DNA from: Stenocarpella maydis
Lineage: Eukaryota; Ascomycota; Sordariomycetes; Diaporthales; Diaporthaceae
NCBI GenBank assembly: GCA_002270565.1
Contig: NQMI01000073.1
Location: 1-64,000 of the forward strand
Direction of reading: 5' to 3'
Length of the DNA: 64,000 nucleotides
Shown one piece after another: positions 21,716 to 31,831 of this stretch (positions are counted from its first letter, which is position 1; each line of letters begins with the position of its first letter). Made by a program: the position numbers and the translations under genes. The notes under the pieces were generated by a model. It searched no databases. It was not told where the DNA came from and saw only the letters and a list, made by a program, of their open reading frames with translations.

Positions 21716-22506
21716 GATGAAGCGCTGGTGTTGGCGGATGTGTCAAGGAAGGGTGGCTGCCTGTCAGTGAGTTCGGTGACGCGTTGTGCGCCTTTTGGGT
21801 CTATTAAATATCAGTAGAGATCAGGCGCCAAACCCCGCCAGACTCGACGCGCCGTGTCCTGGCAACGCCTAGATATTCTACTTCCACGCGTACGTCACGC
21901 GTTGTGCGCGGGGGCAATTATCTGGCTGTATATTCCAGCATCGGAACAACTCCCCGCTGACTTTTCCACAAGCAGCAAGGCTTTCACTTCCTGGGAAGTT
22001 TTGAAGTCCCATGCCTGTATTGAGGCCTGACCATGAGATTACATACGTCCTTCCCGCTCATGACCAGGATTGCTACCGATGCTTTCTCAAGAACTGATGT
22101 TCTTCTCGTTTCTGCTGGGGCTCAGCGTGATGTGGAAAGGAGCTGCAACCTGATCCATCCAGGCATTGTCGTAAGCATGGAGTAGGGTTGAATCAGGATT
22201 GGATTTCATTGTTATTGTGCTTGGCACCAGATCATCCCCAGAATGTTGAACAAAGAAATTCAAGGTTCCGCGTGTCCAACCCAAACCTTGTAACCAAGTT
22301 TAGAAGCATAAGGCGCCCTGTTGCTGCGGTGTTGGCTCCCAACTGAGTTTGTATCTGATGCTTCAATTCTAACTCAATGTATGCCCGAGATGCTCTGTGC
22401 TGGCCTTGGAAGCAGAATGTGCCAATAAGAGGCGTCACTTGCAAGGGAAGGCATATCCGTACGGCAAATTTTGGTTCATTAATCATTTATTGCTTTATTC
22501 TCCCAC
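21716..22506. other. intergenic, no gene seen
   Basis: About 790 bp of spacer between two minus-strand genes. It holds the probable promoter of the 2EXR gene. No domain, signal peptide or splice structure is seen in its short open frames. Confidence 0.5.
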
Positions 22507-23280
22507 CTAATACAGCACGGTATTTGATGCTTGGAAGGCATTCAGAGCGATGGATGAACAGTTCTGCCCACTCGCACCACTCGTGCCGTCCGAGACCGAC
22601 CCAGTCCCCAGCTCCAGTTGCAGCCCGCACCCCGACCAGGACGTCCTCCCGTTCTGGGCGCATGATAATTTCGAACCGCCACCGAGGCCGCCACACACGA
22701 CCGGCTCATAGTCTGGTCGATAGCCGGTCGAGAAGTTGGCGTCAAGGAAATATAGCGGGCCAATGTCCAGCCTCGTCTCAACAATGGCGATCAACGGAAA
22801 GCCACCAGTTCTCGGAATGCACAGGTGCCCCGTCCCTTGGTTCACGCCGAACCCGGTTGCCTTTTCCTTTTGTGAGGTGAAGAGGGCCTGGTTGCCCGAG
22901 AGCCTGAGCCACCACCCGTCGAAGATGCTCCCGTCGGCGCGGGACACCTGGAGGTTGTACAGGGGGGAGGACTCGCCGCAAGAGGTGTCGACGCTCGAGT
23001 TGGCGACAGGCGTCGGCCTCGCGGTGCTCAGCGGGACCGCGCCCGTCGCGTTCGCCCTGGTGGCATACGTGCCGTTGCCGCCGAATGAGGGTGCGGATCC
23101 GTTGCGCGGGACGACGACGCGGTAAACGAGCTCCGGGCGGTGGGCCGGTACCAGCTGGATGTGCTTCCTCCACTCGCTGTCGTACGGGCCCCACCCGTAC
23201 GACTGGGCGACATGGGCCGCGAGGGCAAGCCACAGGAGGCTGATGAGCGGGAGGGCGGAGCTGCGCGTCGAGGGACACAT
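22507..23280 (-). CDS. secreted protein of unknown family (257 aa)
   Basis: Single exon, with a clear signal peptide ending around AAHVAQSYG (about residue 28). The mature part has several N-glycosylation sequons (NGS, NGT, NAT, NSS, NFS, NCS) and about seven Cys. The middle region (SRADGSIFDGWWLRLSGNQA, LFTSQKEKATGF, GTGHLCIPRTGGFPLIAIVE, GPLYFLDAN) resembles a recurrent uncharacterised domain in extracellular ascomycete proteins, which I recognise only loosely and do not name. The ATG at 23280 places the signal peptide correctly. Expected destination is the cell wall or medium. It lies in the islet between the Fot1-type and pogo-type elements. Confidence 0.75.
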   Translation of the reverse strand: MCPSTRSSALPLISLLWLALAAHVAQSYGWGPYDSEWRKHIQLVPAHRPELVYRVVVPRNGSAPSFGGNGTYATRANATGAVPLSTARPTPVANSSVDTSCGESSPLYNLQVSRADGSIFDGWWLRLSGNQALFTSQKEKATGFGVNQGTGHLCIPRTGGFPLIAIVETRLDIGPLYFLDANFSTGYRPDYEPVVCGGLGGGSKLSCAQNGRTSWSGCGLQLELGTGSVSDGTSGASGQNCSSIALNAFQASNTVLY

Positions 23281-23775
23281 CTTGCTGGGCGTGTGACCTC
23301 GGGACGTGAGAGGGTGAAGTCACGATGGCATTTCACGCCCGGGAGCACTGGGGCTCGCTATTAACTACTATAACTACTAACGTGGTCAGCGGCACCCCTT
23401 TCCGGATGCTGCTAATTTCCTCGTCTACACTATACCAGTTGCCATTTGGTGGTGCCTTGATTTCTCGCTAGCGGGATATACCAGAGCTAGGTCCATCTTA
23501 TGTGACTGGGTAGGTGATTGGTCCCGAGGGCGGGAGCCGCTGAAGTTTAAATTAAGGTCACGTCACTCCAATGCTTGTTCAGGGGGTTCGGACCATTCAT
23601 CGTTTCTTGGCATTATGACGGATGTGCTTGACGTATGGCACATAGCACTCCCTCCACACAATGTCGTGCCTGGATACCTCGTCGAAAACTGCCATCACCT
23701 TCCAGGGAGGATGCCATAAGCACATATGAGTTGTGCGTTATCCGGACAGGTACCTACCAGGGGGCGTCTTCTAAT

Positions 23776-23785
23776 TACCTAGGTA
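23776..23785. repeat. palindromic 10-mer TACCTAGGTA, site 4
   Basis: Exact copy in the spacer upstream of the secreted-protein gene at 22507-23280. Confidence 0.6.
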
Positions 23786-23889
23786 CGTAATGTCAGTATG
23801 CCAACTGGTTATCATAACAATAGTAATATATAATTCAACCTAATTTATATGTAGTCTAATAAATAATTTCCAACAACTACTCGTTTCTA

Positions 23890-23943
23890 AAATAAAAAAA
23901 AATAAAAAAAAATAAAAAAAAATAAAAAAAAATAAAAAAAAAA
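23890..23943. repeat. A-rich 10-bp tandem repeat
   Basis: Five near-perfect units of AATAAAAAAA ending in an A run. Simple-sequence DNA in a spacer. Confidence 0.9.
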
Positions 23944-24621
23944 CAAAGCTTTTGAATTAAATGTCATCATCGGGTTCAACGGATAGGTGCACCTGCATCC
24001 AGTGAAGATATCAACTGACCTAGGATTGCATAGGAGAACTGTCGTGGGCGGTGCCCTCAGTACGACACGCGCCTCAGCAATGACTGCCTCGCTACGGACA
24101 AGACATAATTAAGCTGTATCCGGAGAAAGGGCATGTTAAAATATGGGTGGGTGGGTCAATACGTCAAAAAAGGTCAAGGACCTGAGGATTGTGAGCAATT
24201 GAGGGGTGGCAAAAGATGTTCTGGTTGCTCGTGATTTGTGCTTGAAATAAGGAATCCCCCACCGCTGTTTTTAGAGACCGGATATTCAGTAATTGATAAC
24301 TATTAGACCACAGGAAGGATGTTGCTAAGCCATGGTTATACTCATGTATCTTCACTAGCAATTCTTCATCGAGGTTCCGTCATCATTATTTCTAAAAAGT
24401 CAAGGCCAATGATTCTCCTATTCAAGCTACTCGAAGGAGAAGTAACTTTCTTCTCCCTGTAACAAAAAACATCCCATTGGTTTAAAGACAAGACCATATG
24501 TCCTTGTAATGCCGAAAGTCTCCGTCGCCCAAGCTCGTGACGAGCTCCGGGTACGGAACTGCTCATCAGATGCAGCACCGTGCCGAACTCAGACCACCGC
24601 TGTAAAATTGCGTGCAAAACT

Positions 24622-24852
24622 TCACGATGGGACTAATGTTAGCAGGAGGATAAAGAAAAAGGCGCTCAGGATCTCTATTACTGGATAGTTGGGGTTCCGC
24701 CATTGGCAGTAGTTCCAGTTTTGCGGTACGTCCGTCGGGGGGTTGCAACCCCAGGAGTTGCCAATAAACTCAATACAAGCTCTCTTCTCCACTGCAGCAC
24801 CATTAACTGTAGCGGCAGCGAAGAAGATTGTGGAGATTGTAGTAAAACGCAT
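24622..24852 (-). CDS. small secreted cysteine-containing protein, effector candidate
   Basis: The start MRFTTISTIFFAAATVNG is a strong signal peptide, followed by AAVEKR (a Kex2-type dibasic site) and a short mature region with three Cys (ACIEFIGNSWGC...NYCQW). As read without introns it is 76 residues and ends in a hydrophobic tail (EILSAFFFILLLTLV), which is unusual for a secreted peptide. A 49-bp intron with donor GTAATA, branch GCTAAC and acceptor TTAG could remove that tail and lead into further coding sequence to the left, so the 3' end is uncertain. The gene lies about 230 bp from a pogo-type transposon. No family recognised. Confidence 0.5.
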   Translation of the reverse strand: MRFTTISTIFFAAATVNGAAVEKRACIEFIGNSWGCNPPTDVPQNWNYCQWRNPNYPVIEILSAFFFILLLTLVPS

Positions 24853-25392
24853 ACTGAGAGGGGATTTGGGCTTTGAAAATAAATCCTTGAATGGGTTAAA
24901 GAGAACGGAATAACCTGTGGTGAGTGATGTGGAATCAACTTGAAGTTCATACTGAAGAGGAAGGCCATGATATTATACAAATTCCACTGGGCATAGTGGT
25001 TGCATATTGTTCAAAGATTATCAATTACCAATTGTTCCAATGTTGTCCTTTTGTTTGTATCTCGTCAGCTTACCGCATACCATGGGGGATCACGATTTCG
25101 GATACCCCACCATTTCGGACAGCCAAAATTCTCACCCACCACACAAACCCACCTTATTTACTTACACATTCCTTAACAACCACTGAGGCTATTTGCAAAC
25201 AAACACCGTAGATTAATAGAGCATTGCTTGATGAACATCATAGACTATTCCAAAAGCGGATTGGCGTCCCTCGCGGGCCGTTTATTCTAAGTGCATAATT
25301 GACCCCAAATGCCGAATTGGAGATGTGCCCCTATGCTGAGAGAACTTTCCTGTCAGCCCTCAACGATCCTATAGGCCTTCTGAGCAGTTATC

Positions 25393-25809
25393 ATGATGCT
25401 GAAAGCCTATACTAAGGAGACCGTTCGAGATGCCGTATTCGACATAGTTGAAAATGGCCTGTCTATGAATAAGGCCTTGAATAAATACAATGTGCCTATA
25501 TCTACACTTTTAGACCGGGTCAATGGCAAGCATAATTTGAAGCAAGATCCTGAGACCATACCCTTTAATGCCTTACTATCTTCTGAGCAAGAAAGACCTA
25601 TTATAAGCTGGATTTTACATCAAGAGAAGCTTGGGTTTACCCCGAGCCATAGTGTGATACAAGAAGTGGCTGCATCTATTGCTAAAGTCAACGTTAGGAA
25701 GAAATGGGTGCAACGCTTCATTAACCGCCACCCTGAGGTTGCCACCAAAGTTGGGCGTAGGCAAGAGGCAGCGCGTTTTCATGAGTTCACGCTAAGGGCA
25801 GTCAACTAG
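25393..25809 (+). pseudogene. N-terminal DNA-binding part of pogo-type transposase
   Basis: 138 intact codons. Residues 1-50 form a psq-type helix-turn-helix (ETVRDAVFDIVENGLSMNKA, then a VPISTLLDRVNGK recognition helix). Residues 60-130 form a CENP-B/Tc5-type HTH (SSEQERPIISWILHQEKLGF, VRKKWVQRFINRHPEV). The frame then hits TAG where Gln or Trp is expected and continues as the degraded DDE domain. A truncated DNA-binding protein could in principle still be made. Confidence 0.8.
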
Positions 25810-26540
25810 TATTTTAACATCTGAGACAACGAATACTTATAGGTAAAGCTAAGCCTAACTATCAACCTTAATAAAGCCGGTTTGATGGCAGGTTTCAGTA
25901 TGTAAATAAGCTCTAATTGAGTCCCAATTAAGCATATAGTCTAACTATCTATAGGTCTTGATTCCCTAGTCATTGGAACTTCTGCAACAAAGAAGGTAAT
26001 GCTGAAATCCAACTAGTCACGATGGTGGTCAACTATGCTTGAAGCTATACTAGCTAATGGAGAAGCCCTTGAGCTAGGCATCATTTTTAAAGGCAAAGAC
26101 CTCCAAATGTAGTGGTTTATTAATGAATTCCGCAAGACTTGCCCAAAGTGGCGATATATTATGTCTCCCAATAGGTGGACTAACAATGAAATTGGGGTTG
26201 CATACCTTAAGTAAGTTCTTATACCCCAGATAAACGAATGTTGTAAAGATGAGAGCGAGATAATTCTTTTAATCCTTGACGGTCATTTCAGCTATACTAC
26301 AGTATATTTTCTTCCTATTCTAAAGGTTTGAAGCTATAAAAAAAATCTATTGTAGAGTTCTAACTGAGTATTTAGGATGCATTCATAACGACCTGCTTTT
26401 ATAACAACATATTTTGTTATTATCTACCAGCCTACTGCTCTTATGGTCTTCAGCCATTAGATAACAGTATATTCAATGCTGCTAAAGCATACTACCATTC
26501 TATAATTTCGTTTTAGCAATCAATTGTTAACGCAGCACCT

Positions 26541-27152
26541 GTGGACAAGATCAATTTAATCAAGGCATACTGTAATGCCCGAGAGAAGGGCTTCACAGAG
26601 AAGAACGTCAAGTCTGCATGGAGGACTACTGGCAATTGGCCTATTAGCCGCGTAAAAGCTTTGTCCCACCCGGAGATTCAAGTCAATAAAGAAAAACGCC
26701 ATACACCCGAAGACAATTCCAACAAGGATTCTGACGATAATACTATCAAGTCAGGCCGTAATATCATGAATATGGCGGGCCCAAACGCTACGGCTTCAGA
26801 GCGACATAAATACCGGAAGATTGGCATTACATACGACGAGAAACAGGCCGAGTTAACTATCTCCAACAAGAGAATTCTTGAACTGGAAGCTCAAGTAGCT
26901 CGGCTCACCACCAAGAAGCGTCAAGCCATACCCAATCCAAACAAGAAGTTTATGAATATCGAGGAGATACTGGGCGGCAATGCCGAAGATGATAATGCCC
27001 TCAACCAAGAGATTAAGGCCGCAGAAGAAGTTGAAGACAAGATTATTATAGATGGTGATGAAGAAGAGGATCTGGACGAAGATAATGAAGACAAGCCACC
27101 GCTAGCAGTGAGAACACGTTCTGGAAGGCAGGTAAAGCGACCAATGAAATGA
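26541..27152 (+). pseudogene. C-terminal part of pogo-type transposase
   Basis: 203 intact codons starting inside the element. The N-terminus (KINLIKAYCNAREKGFTEKN, then VKSAWRTTGNWPISR) is the helix that follows the DDE domain in fungal pogo-type transposases. The rest is a coiled-coil stretch (ISNKRILELEAQVARLT) and an acidic/basic tail ending RTRSGRQVKRPMK. The apparent start codon is only the first ATG after the broken core, so this is not an independent gene. Confidence 0.75.
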
Positions 27153-27319
27153 TAAGGATGGAGAGTAGATTCGGGGCTTCATTTTGATATTCTCTATTAC
27201 TATCTATGATCAGAATTGAGTTGATGATGGCTTCTCAAAGTAACAGACTTTCTAGTGTGGTGCCGGAATCTTTGGTGTCCGAAATGGTGGGGTATCCGAA
27301 ATCGTGATCCCCCATGGTA

Positions 27320-29295
27320 TCTAAGTATTAGATCTCTATTAAGTTTAATAATTATATAAGCCTTAGTTTTATTATAGCTAGCAATCTTTTAATATCTAAG
27401 TTTAAAGTATTTATAGGTCTTTATAATGAGTCCTAAGCAGAACCTTCTAAGGAAGAAAGATTAGCTAGCTTTCTCCTAAAAGTAAATATAATAAGTATAC
27501 TAAATGCATAAGATCCATAAGATCTTAGCATACTTAGGGTGCTAAAGCTAGAGATGGGCCTTATTTCTAGTTTCTCTAATAGGAAGCTAATATAGTTCTT
27601 TTATAGCCTATATTAGGGGTATACCTATAATAGTAATTCTAGTTATACTAATACTAAGTGTAATAGATTAGTACTTTCCTAAGTGCTTATTAGGATTCTC
27701 AGTAGGGTATTTATGTCTATTAGCATCTAGTATAGGGTTTTTATTATTTCTTTAGGTATTATTTTCAGTACTTAAGCAGTCTAAGTTGCTATTATTCATT
27801 ATTATATTATATAGTAGTTATCATCTTCTCATTATTAACTATTTTCCTATTAAGATTATTTAAGGAACTATCTAAAGATTTCTTTCTCTAAAAGATATAA
27901 TAAGTATTAGTTATTAAAGCAAGAGGTCTAATTAAGGGCTCTATACTTAGGGCTAGCATTTACTACTTTCTTAAGAATAATTAGTAAGTTATCTAGATCC
28001 TTAGGTTTATCCTTATTGGAGTAAATTAGATGCTCTATATAAAGGTTAGATTAATAAATATAAGTTATATTACCTTCTAGATATATTAGGCGTTCCTTAT
28101 TAAGTAAATAGCTATATTATTTAGGTTATTCTTAATATATAATCATATTAACCTATTATTATCCTTCTAAAATAGATCTTTATAGTTATTTTCTAGGATA
28201 GTAGAATTCCTTAGGGAAGTATCCTGGCCTTTTATAATTATAGTACTTCTAGCTATTATTAGGGTGCTATTATATTATATCAAGTTCTATAGATTCTAGA
28301 TAGATATTATAAGCGGTTTCTTATTATTATTACTATTTGCTATAAAAGTTGCCCTTATAATAGTACTGTTTTCTATATTAGGTTAGTATTAGGGCTTCTA
28401 TTAGTTTTTAGGATTTTTATATTATTACTCCAGCTATTATTTAAATACGTAATTATTAATTTATATAGCTATAATGATATATTTTATAAGTTTCTTAGGC
28501 CTATCTACTTTAGAGAGCTTATTCTTTACATCCTCTTTAAGCTGTTTATAGAATTAGCTTATAAATACTTTATTATCCTAACTAATATAAGTAATGAGTT
28601 ACTTAAAGTAAGCAGTATACTTAAAAGCTAAACCTTACTATTTAAGTTATATAAGCTAATATTTAGTAATTTATTCCTTATTTATATTATTAAAAGTATC
28701 TTTTAAGGCTTATTTAAAGTTATTATATTTCTTAAAAATAGCCTTAATATTATTATTCTAATCCTTCTTATTATTCTTTATATAATTTCTAAGAATAGGT
28801 TTAAACTAAGTAAGGGTGTTTTCCTTAAGCTAATATCTAATGAAGATAATATTATGATAATTAATTATAAACTGAAATTTATAGTATTTAAAGTAAGTAT
28901 AGTACTAAATAAGGAATCCCTAGAGGGTTCCCTTACCTCCCTTATAGGGGCTGGGCTTATTTATTTTATAAGTCTTAGCTTACTAAACTATATAGAGATA
29001 ATTAATATCCTATTAGAGGGCTCTAATTTATAAGGCTATCTCCTAAGCACTTATACCCTAAGCCTATCTATTATTAAAGGAGGTAGTTAATATTATACCT
29101 TTATATTACTTAGTTAGTTTTATGTATAACTATTTTAAATAAGAGTTATTAAAATATAATAATTATACCAAACCTTTATAAGGTTTAATAGGTAACTTAT
29201 AAGGTTTATATTAATAAAGTAGCATAAATATAATATTTAATTAAGTTATAGTATATAAAGATACTATTTATAAAGAGGATATAACTAGAAGCTAT
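27320..29295 (-). mobile_element. RIP-degraded Ty3/gypsy-like retrotransposon remnant
   Basis: Very AT-rich. Between about 28870 and 28440 the minus-strand translation gives a Gag protein: ENTLTxFKPILRNYIKNNKK, IKAIFKKYNNFKxALKDTFN, AFKYTAYFKxLITYIS, then FYKQLKEDVKNKLSKVDRPK, where each x is TAG or TAA at an expected Gln. This is the Retrotrans_gag pattern of fungal Ty3/gypsy elements. Sequence to the left of 28300 is too decayed to read pol. The 5' side faces right, toward the candidate LTR at 30085-30655. Confidence 0.65.
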
Positions 29296-29301
29296 AAAAC
29301 T

Positions 29302-29894
29302 TGTTAAACGGAACCGCTCAGCAGGGCGTTGGTACTCCGTGCAAGGAGTTACCCTAGACTTCGTTGTAAGGAGTTACCCTAGACTTCCTAGCAAGGAGTT
29401 ACCCTAGACTTGCGAGTCAGGCGATTTTCGCTAAGTACGCCCAGTGCGTGCGTGACGCAAGATGAGTTTGGTGGCCGTGAGTCGATTATTTTGGCCTGCA
29501 TTTGCACCTTAATTCAGACCTCTGCATTACCCTTATTTCTTACCCAAAAAGTATATGACTTAGTGCATTGGATAGCCTGATTTCTGAAGTTTGTATGTAC
29601 TTAATTTGGGCATTGCTAGGGCTATGGTTGGCTGGCTGCTTGGAACCAAAGATGGTGTGTTGGAAGGGCGAATTTTCCGGCATTTGCAAATTTGCACCAG
29701 AGCCGACCGCAGCGTGCCCAGGGGTGAGACGACGTCGGAGGGTATATAAGGAGGGCTTACAGAAGCCCAACTTAATTCAATACAAAGTTGTCCAGACCAT
29801 TGTCAATCGTCCCAATTCGCCTCAGAGCACCATACTGCGACCCTGCCGAAACACACGCTGAACTGAATGCTATTCTATAGCACAAATTCATCAG
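29302..29894 (+). repeat. LTR-like dispersed repeat, copy C
   Basis: The cleanest of the three copies: TGTTAAACGG...TTCATCAG, 593 bp, flanked by the 6-bp duplication AAAACT (29296-29301 and 29895-29900). The three GGAGTTACCCTAGACTT units, the TATATAA box and the GGGCTT-ACAG-AAGCCC hairpin are intact. It interrupts AT-rich DNA between the gag relic and the candidate LTR at 30085-30655, so it inserted later than those decayed. Open frames inside it are short and overlap antisense; no protein is expected. Confidence 0.7.
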
Positions 29895-30084
29895 AAAACT
29901 ATTTAATTAATAGGACTAAATACTTAAATTAGTAACTAAAGAGTCTATTCTCTAAAAGCTATCTATTATAGTAGTAACTATATCTATATATATATCCTAA
30001 CTCTTTATCTATTATTAATAGGATTAATAGTAATTCTATTAATTGAGTATTACTTGATAAAATTAATACTAATTCCATCAATCG

Positions 30085-30655
30085 TGATGGGTCCCTGACC
30101 CTAACCCTGTATGTCCGCTAACTCTTTATCCTAGTGCCAGTAGGGCAGCGTTATGACTCCTGATTCTGCTTTCCTTGGTCCTGCAGATAGGTCCCTGGGG
30201 TGCCATCGTATTGGCTCATAACACTATGCTGATAATGCAGCTCCTGGGGTAGGAGCATGAAAGGGAGGGCAATCTATTAGGGCCTATTATGCCTATTAGG
30301 GTCTATTATGCTACCCCAGCAGAAGCCCCAGTATTAAGGCTCCATAGAGGGACCCTCCCCTAATAATATGCTAGCTAAAGGCCCCTCTTATATAATATAA
30401 AGAAGTAGTAATAATATAAGAAAGGAGCAGAATATACTATTAAAAGAATATAAAAGGGGAGAGGTTTGGCGGGCGAAAGGGAAGAAGGGGGGGGGAGGCA
30501 AGTTTAGTTATATCTATCTATGTAAATATACTGCTCCTATACTATAAGTTCGCTATGCGGCCGCTACGTATACCTATTTACTCTGCTTGTATTCCACAAC
30601 CCTTACAGGGGCTAATAGTCCGTTTTTAGTTTCTATTCCTGTTACATTCGTGACA
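30085..30655 (-). repeat. candidate gypsy-type LTR
   Basis: Read on the minus strand, the segment starts TGTCACGAATGTAACAG and ends GGGACCCATCA, so it has TG...CA ends like an LTR. It lies on the 5' side of the minus-strand gag relic, where a 5' LTR would be expected, with copy C of the ~590-bp repeat inserted between them. The flanking 5-bp words match only in part. There is no second copy in this window to prove it. Confidence 0.35.
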
Positions 30656-31402
30656 AATATTATATTTGAAGACTAGCTTTAAGTAAAAGAAAGATATAAT
30701 AAAGTAATTGTTTCTTAACTATTCTTAAGATAGTTACTATGTTGAAATAATATATAGGCATAAGTTGATTGTAAAATTCGTTGATTCTCATTCACAGTTG
30801 CCTAGATCATTTAAAGTTGCCTAGAGAAAAAAGAAAGCTATTGCTGGAGGCGTTGGCTGCAGGAGGGCTATTTGAAGGCAGCAGGGGCTGTTGATCGATA
30901 AGGGCCTTACAGCCTAGCAACCAACAACCCCTAGGCCCTGACAGTTCCAGACGAGTTGCCATTAGCATAACACCGGTCTAAGCCCTAGCAAGACTATGAT
31001 ACATGTAGCGCCGACACGATCTAGACTTGCAGACGCTGTCATGTGCTTACTCGGTTATTATATCGAGAGCGGGATCGTGTGATGGATGGGAGACATGTTT
31101 TGCCTCGGGAGTCGGCAAGTAGAACTTGTACAGTTGTCTTCTTAGCCGTTAAGGGGAAGGACTGTATTGATATGTAGACTTGATGGTTCTTTAGATCTGG
31201 TTCACTTCGTGTTGGATCAGCTAGCGTCCCATGATGGTTTATATAACACCTGCCCTTGCTGCTCATAACCAGGATGAGAAGCCCACGTCCACCTCTCTTT
31301 CTCCAAGGTCACAACATTGAAATTACCCTTACGAGCAAACGAACCAGCTATTTCGATCCAGCTTGCGCCCGTGGCTAGACCGGAGCCACGTTATTCATAG
31401 TC
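30656..31402. other. spacer, no gene seen
   Basis: The AT-rich part ends at about 30850, then normal composition leads into the promoter of the gene at 31403. A 75-codon minus frame at 31039-31266 has no recognisable feature. Confidence 0.5.
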
Positions 31403-31831
31403 ATGAGACTCTTCGCCCCCCTTTTCTCCATGCTCGTTGTTGCGGGCTCTGTCACTGGCAGCCCTATCGATGCTGGCCCAACCAACTCCAGCTCCGTCAA
31501 TGTGATGTCTCTCGAGGATCCTTGGACTGAACCAAAATGCGAAAAGCAGATCGACTTCCTTTTCTACAAGTACGAACTGTGGATCCCCAGGGTTCCCGAA
31601 ACCCACTCGATCGAAAAGATCTGCGACACACTTTGGGCTGAGCTTAGGAAGCAGTCGGGCTGTTTGTGGGTCACATCGCCCAACGGCTGTGAGATTGCAC
31701 ACAACTTTGGCAACAGAACCCTTTACTGGTATTTCAGTAACAGCTGGGTTTGTAGCAGCGCAGCCGTCGAGCATGTTTTTTGGCTGTCGACCCTTGGAAA
31801 TGCTTGGGGGGCGGTCAAGTGCCCGCCGTAG
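31403..31831 (+). CDS. small secreted protein, effector candidate (142 aa)
   Basis: Single exon. Signal peptide MRLFAPLFSMLVVAGSVTG, cleaved around SPIDAG. The mature part is about 120 residues, rich in Trp/Tyr/Phe (ELWIPRVPETHS, TLYWYFSNSWVC), with six Cys that could form three disulphides. N-glycosylation sequons are NSS and NRT. I do not recognise a family. The gene is at the edge of a large RIP-degraded island, a frequent place for fungal effector-type genes, but function is inference. Codon use is normal, which argues against degradation. Confidence 0.7.
   Translation: MRLFAPLFSMLVVAGSVTGSPIDAGPTNSSSVNVMSLEDPWTEPKCEKQIDFLFYKYELWIPRVPETHSIEKICDTLWAELRKQSGCLWVTSPNGCEIAHNFGNRTLYWYFSNSWVCSSAAVEHVFWLSTLGNAWGAVKCPP

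Larger units (their letters stand above)
23281..24621. other. intergenic with a low-complexity tract
   Basis: About 1.3 kb without a supported gene. It includes the TACCTAGGTA palindrome at 23776-23785 and the A-rich microsatellite at 23890-23943. A minus-strand frame at 24366-24617 could only be coding as a second exon of the gene at 24622-24852, which I consider doubtful. Confidence 0.5.
25080..27317 (+). mobile_element. pogo/Tigger-type transposon with 42-bp identical TIRs
   Basis: 2238 bp. The ends are perfect 42-bp inverted repeats beginning CCATGGGGGATCACG (25080-25121 and 27276-27317), flanked by TA at 25078-25079 and 27318-27319. The transposase reads left to right in three parts: an open N-terminal part, a middle DDE part with several TAG stops, and an open C-terminal part. 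The catalytic stretch is still legible around 26270-26290 (LLILDGHFSYTT). Near-identical TIRs next to a stop-ridden core suggest mutation was uneven along the element. It cannot make a full transposase as it stands. Confidence 0.85.

Noticed and set aside
30098..30112. ACCCTAACCCT-like telomeric word
   Set aside because: Barely two repeat units inside a candidate LTR; not enough for an interstitial telomere.
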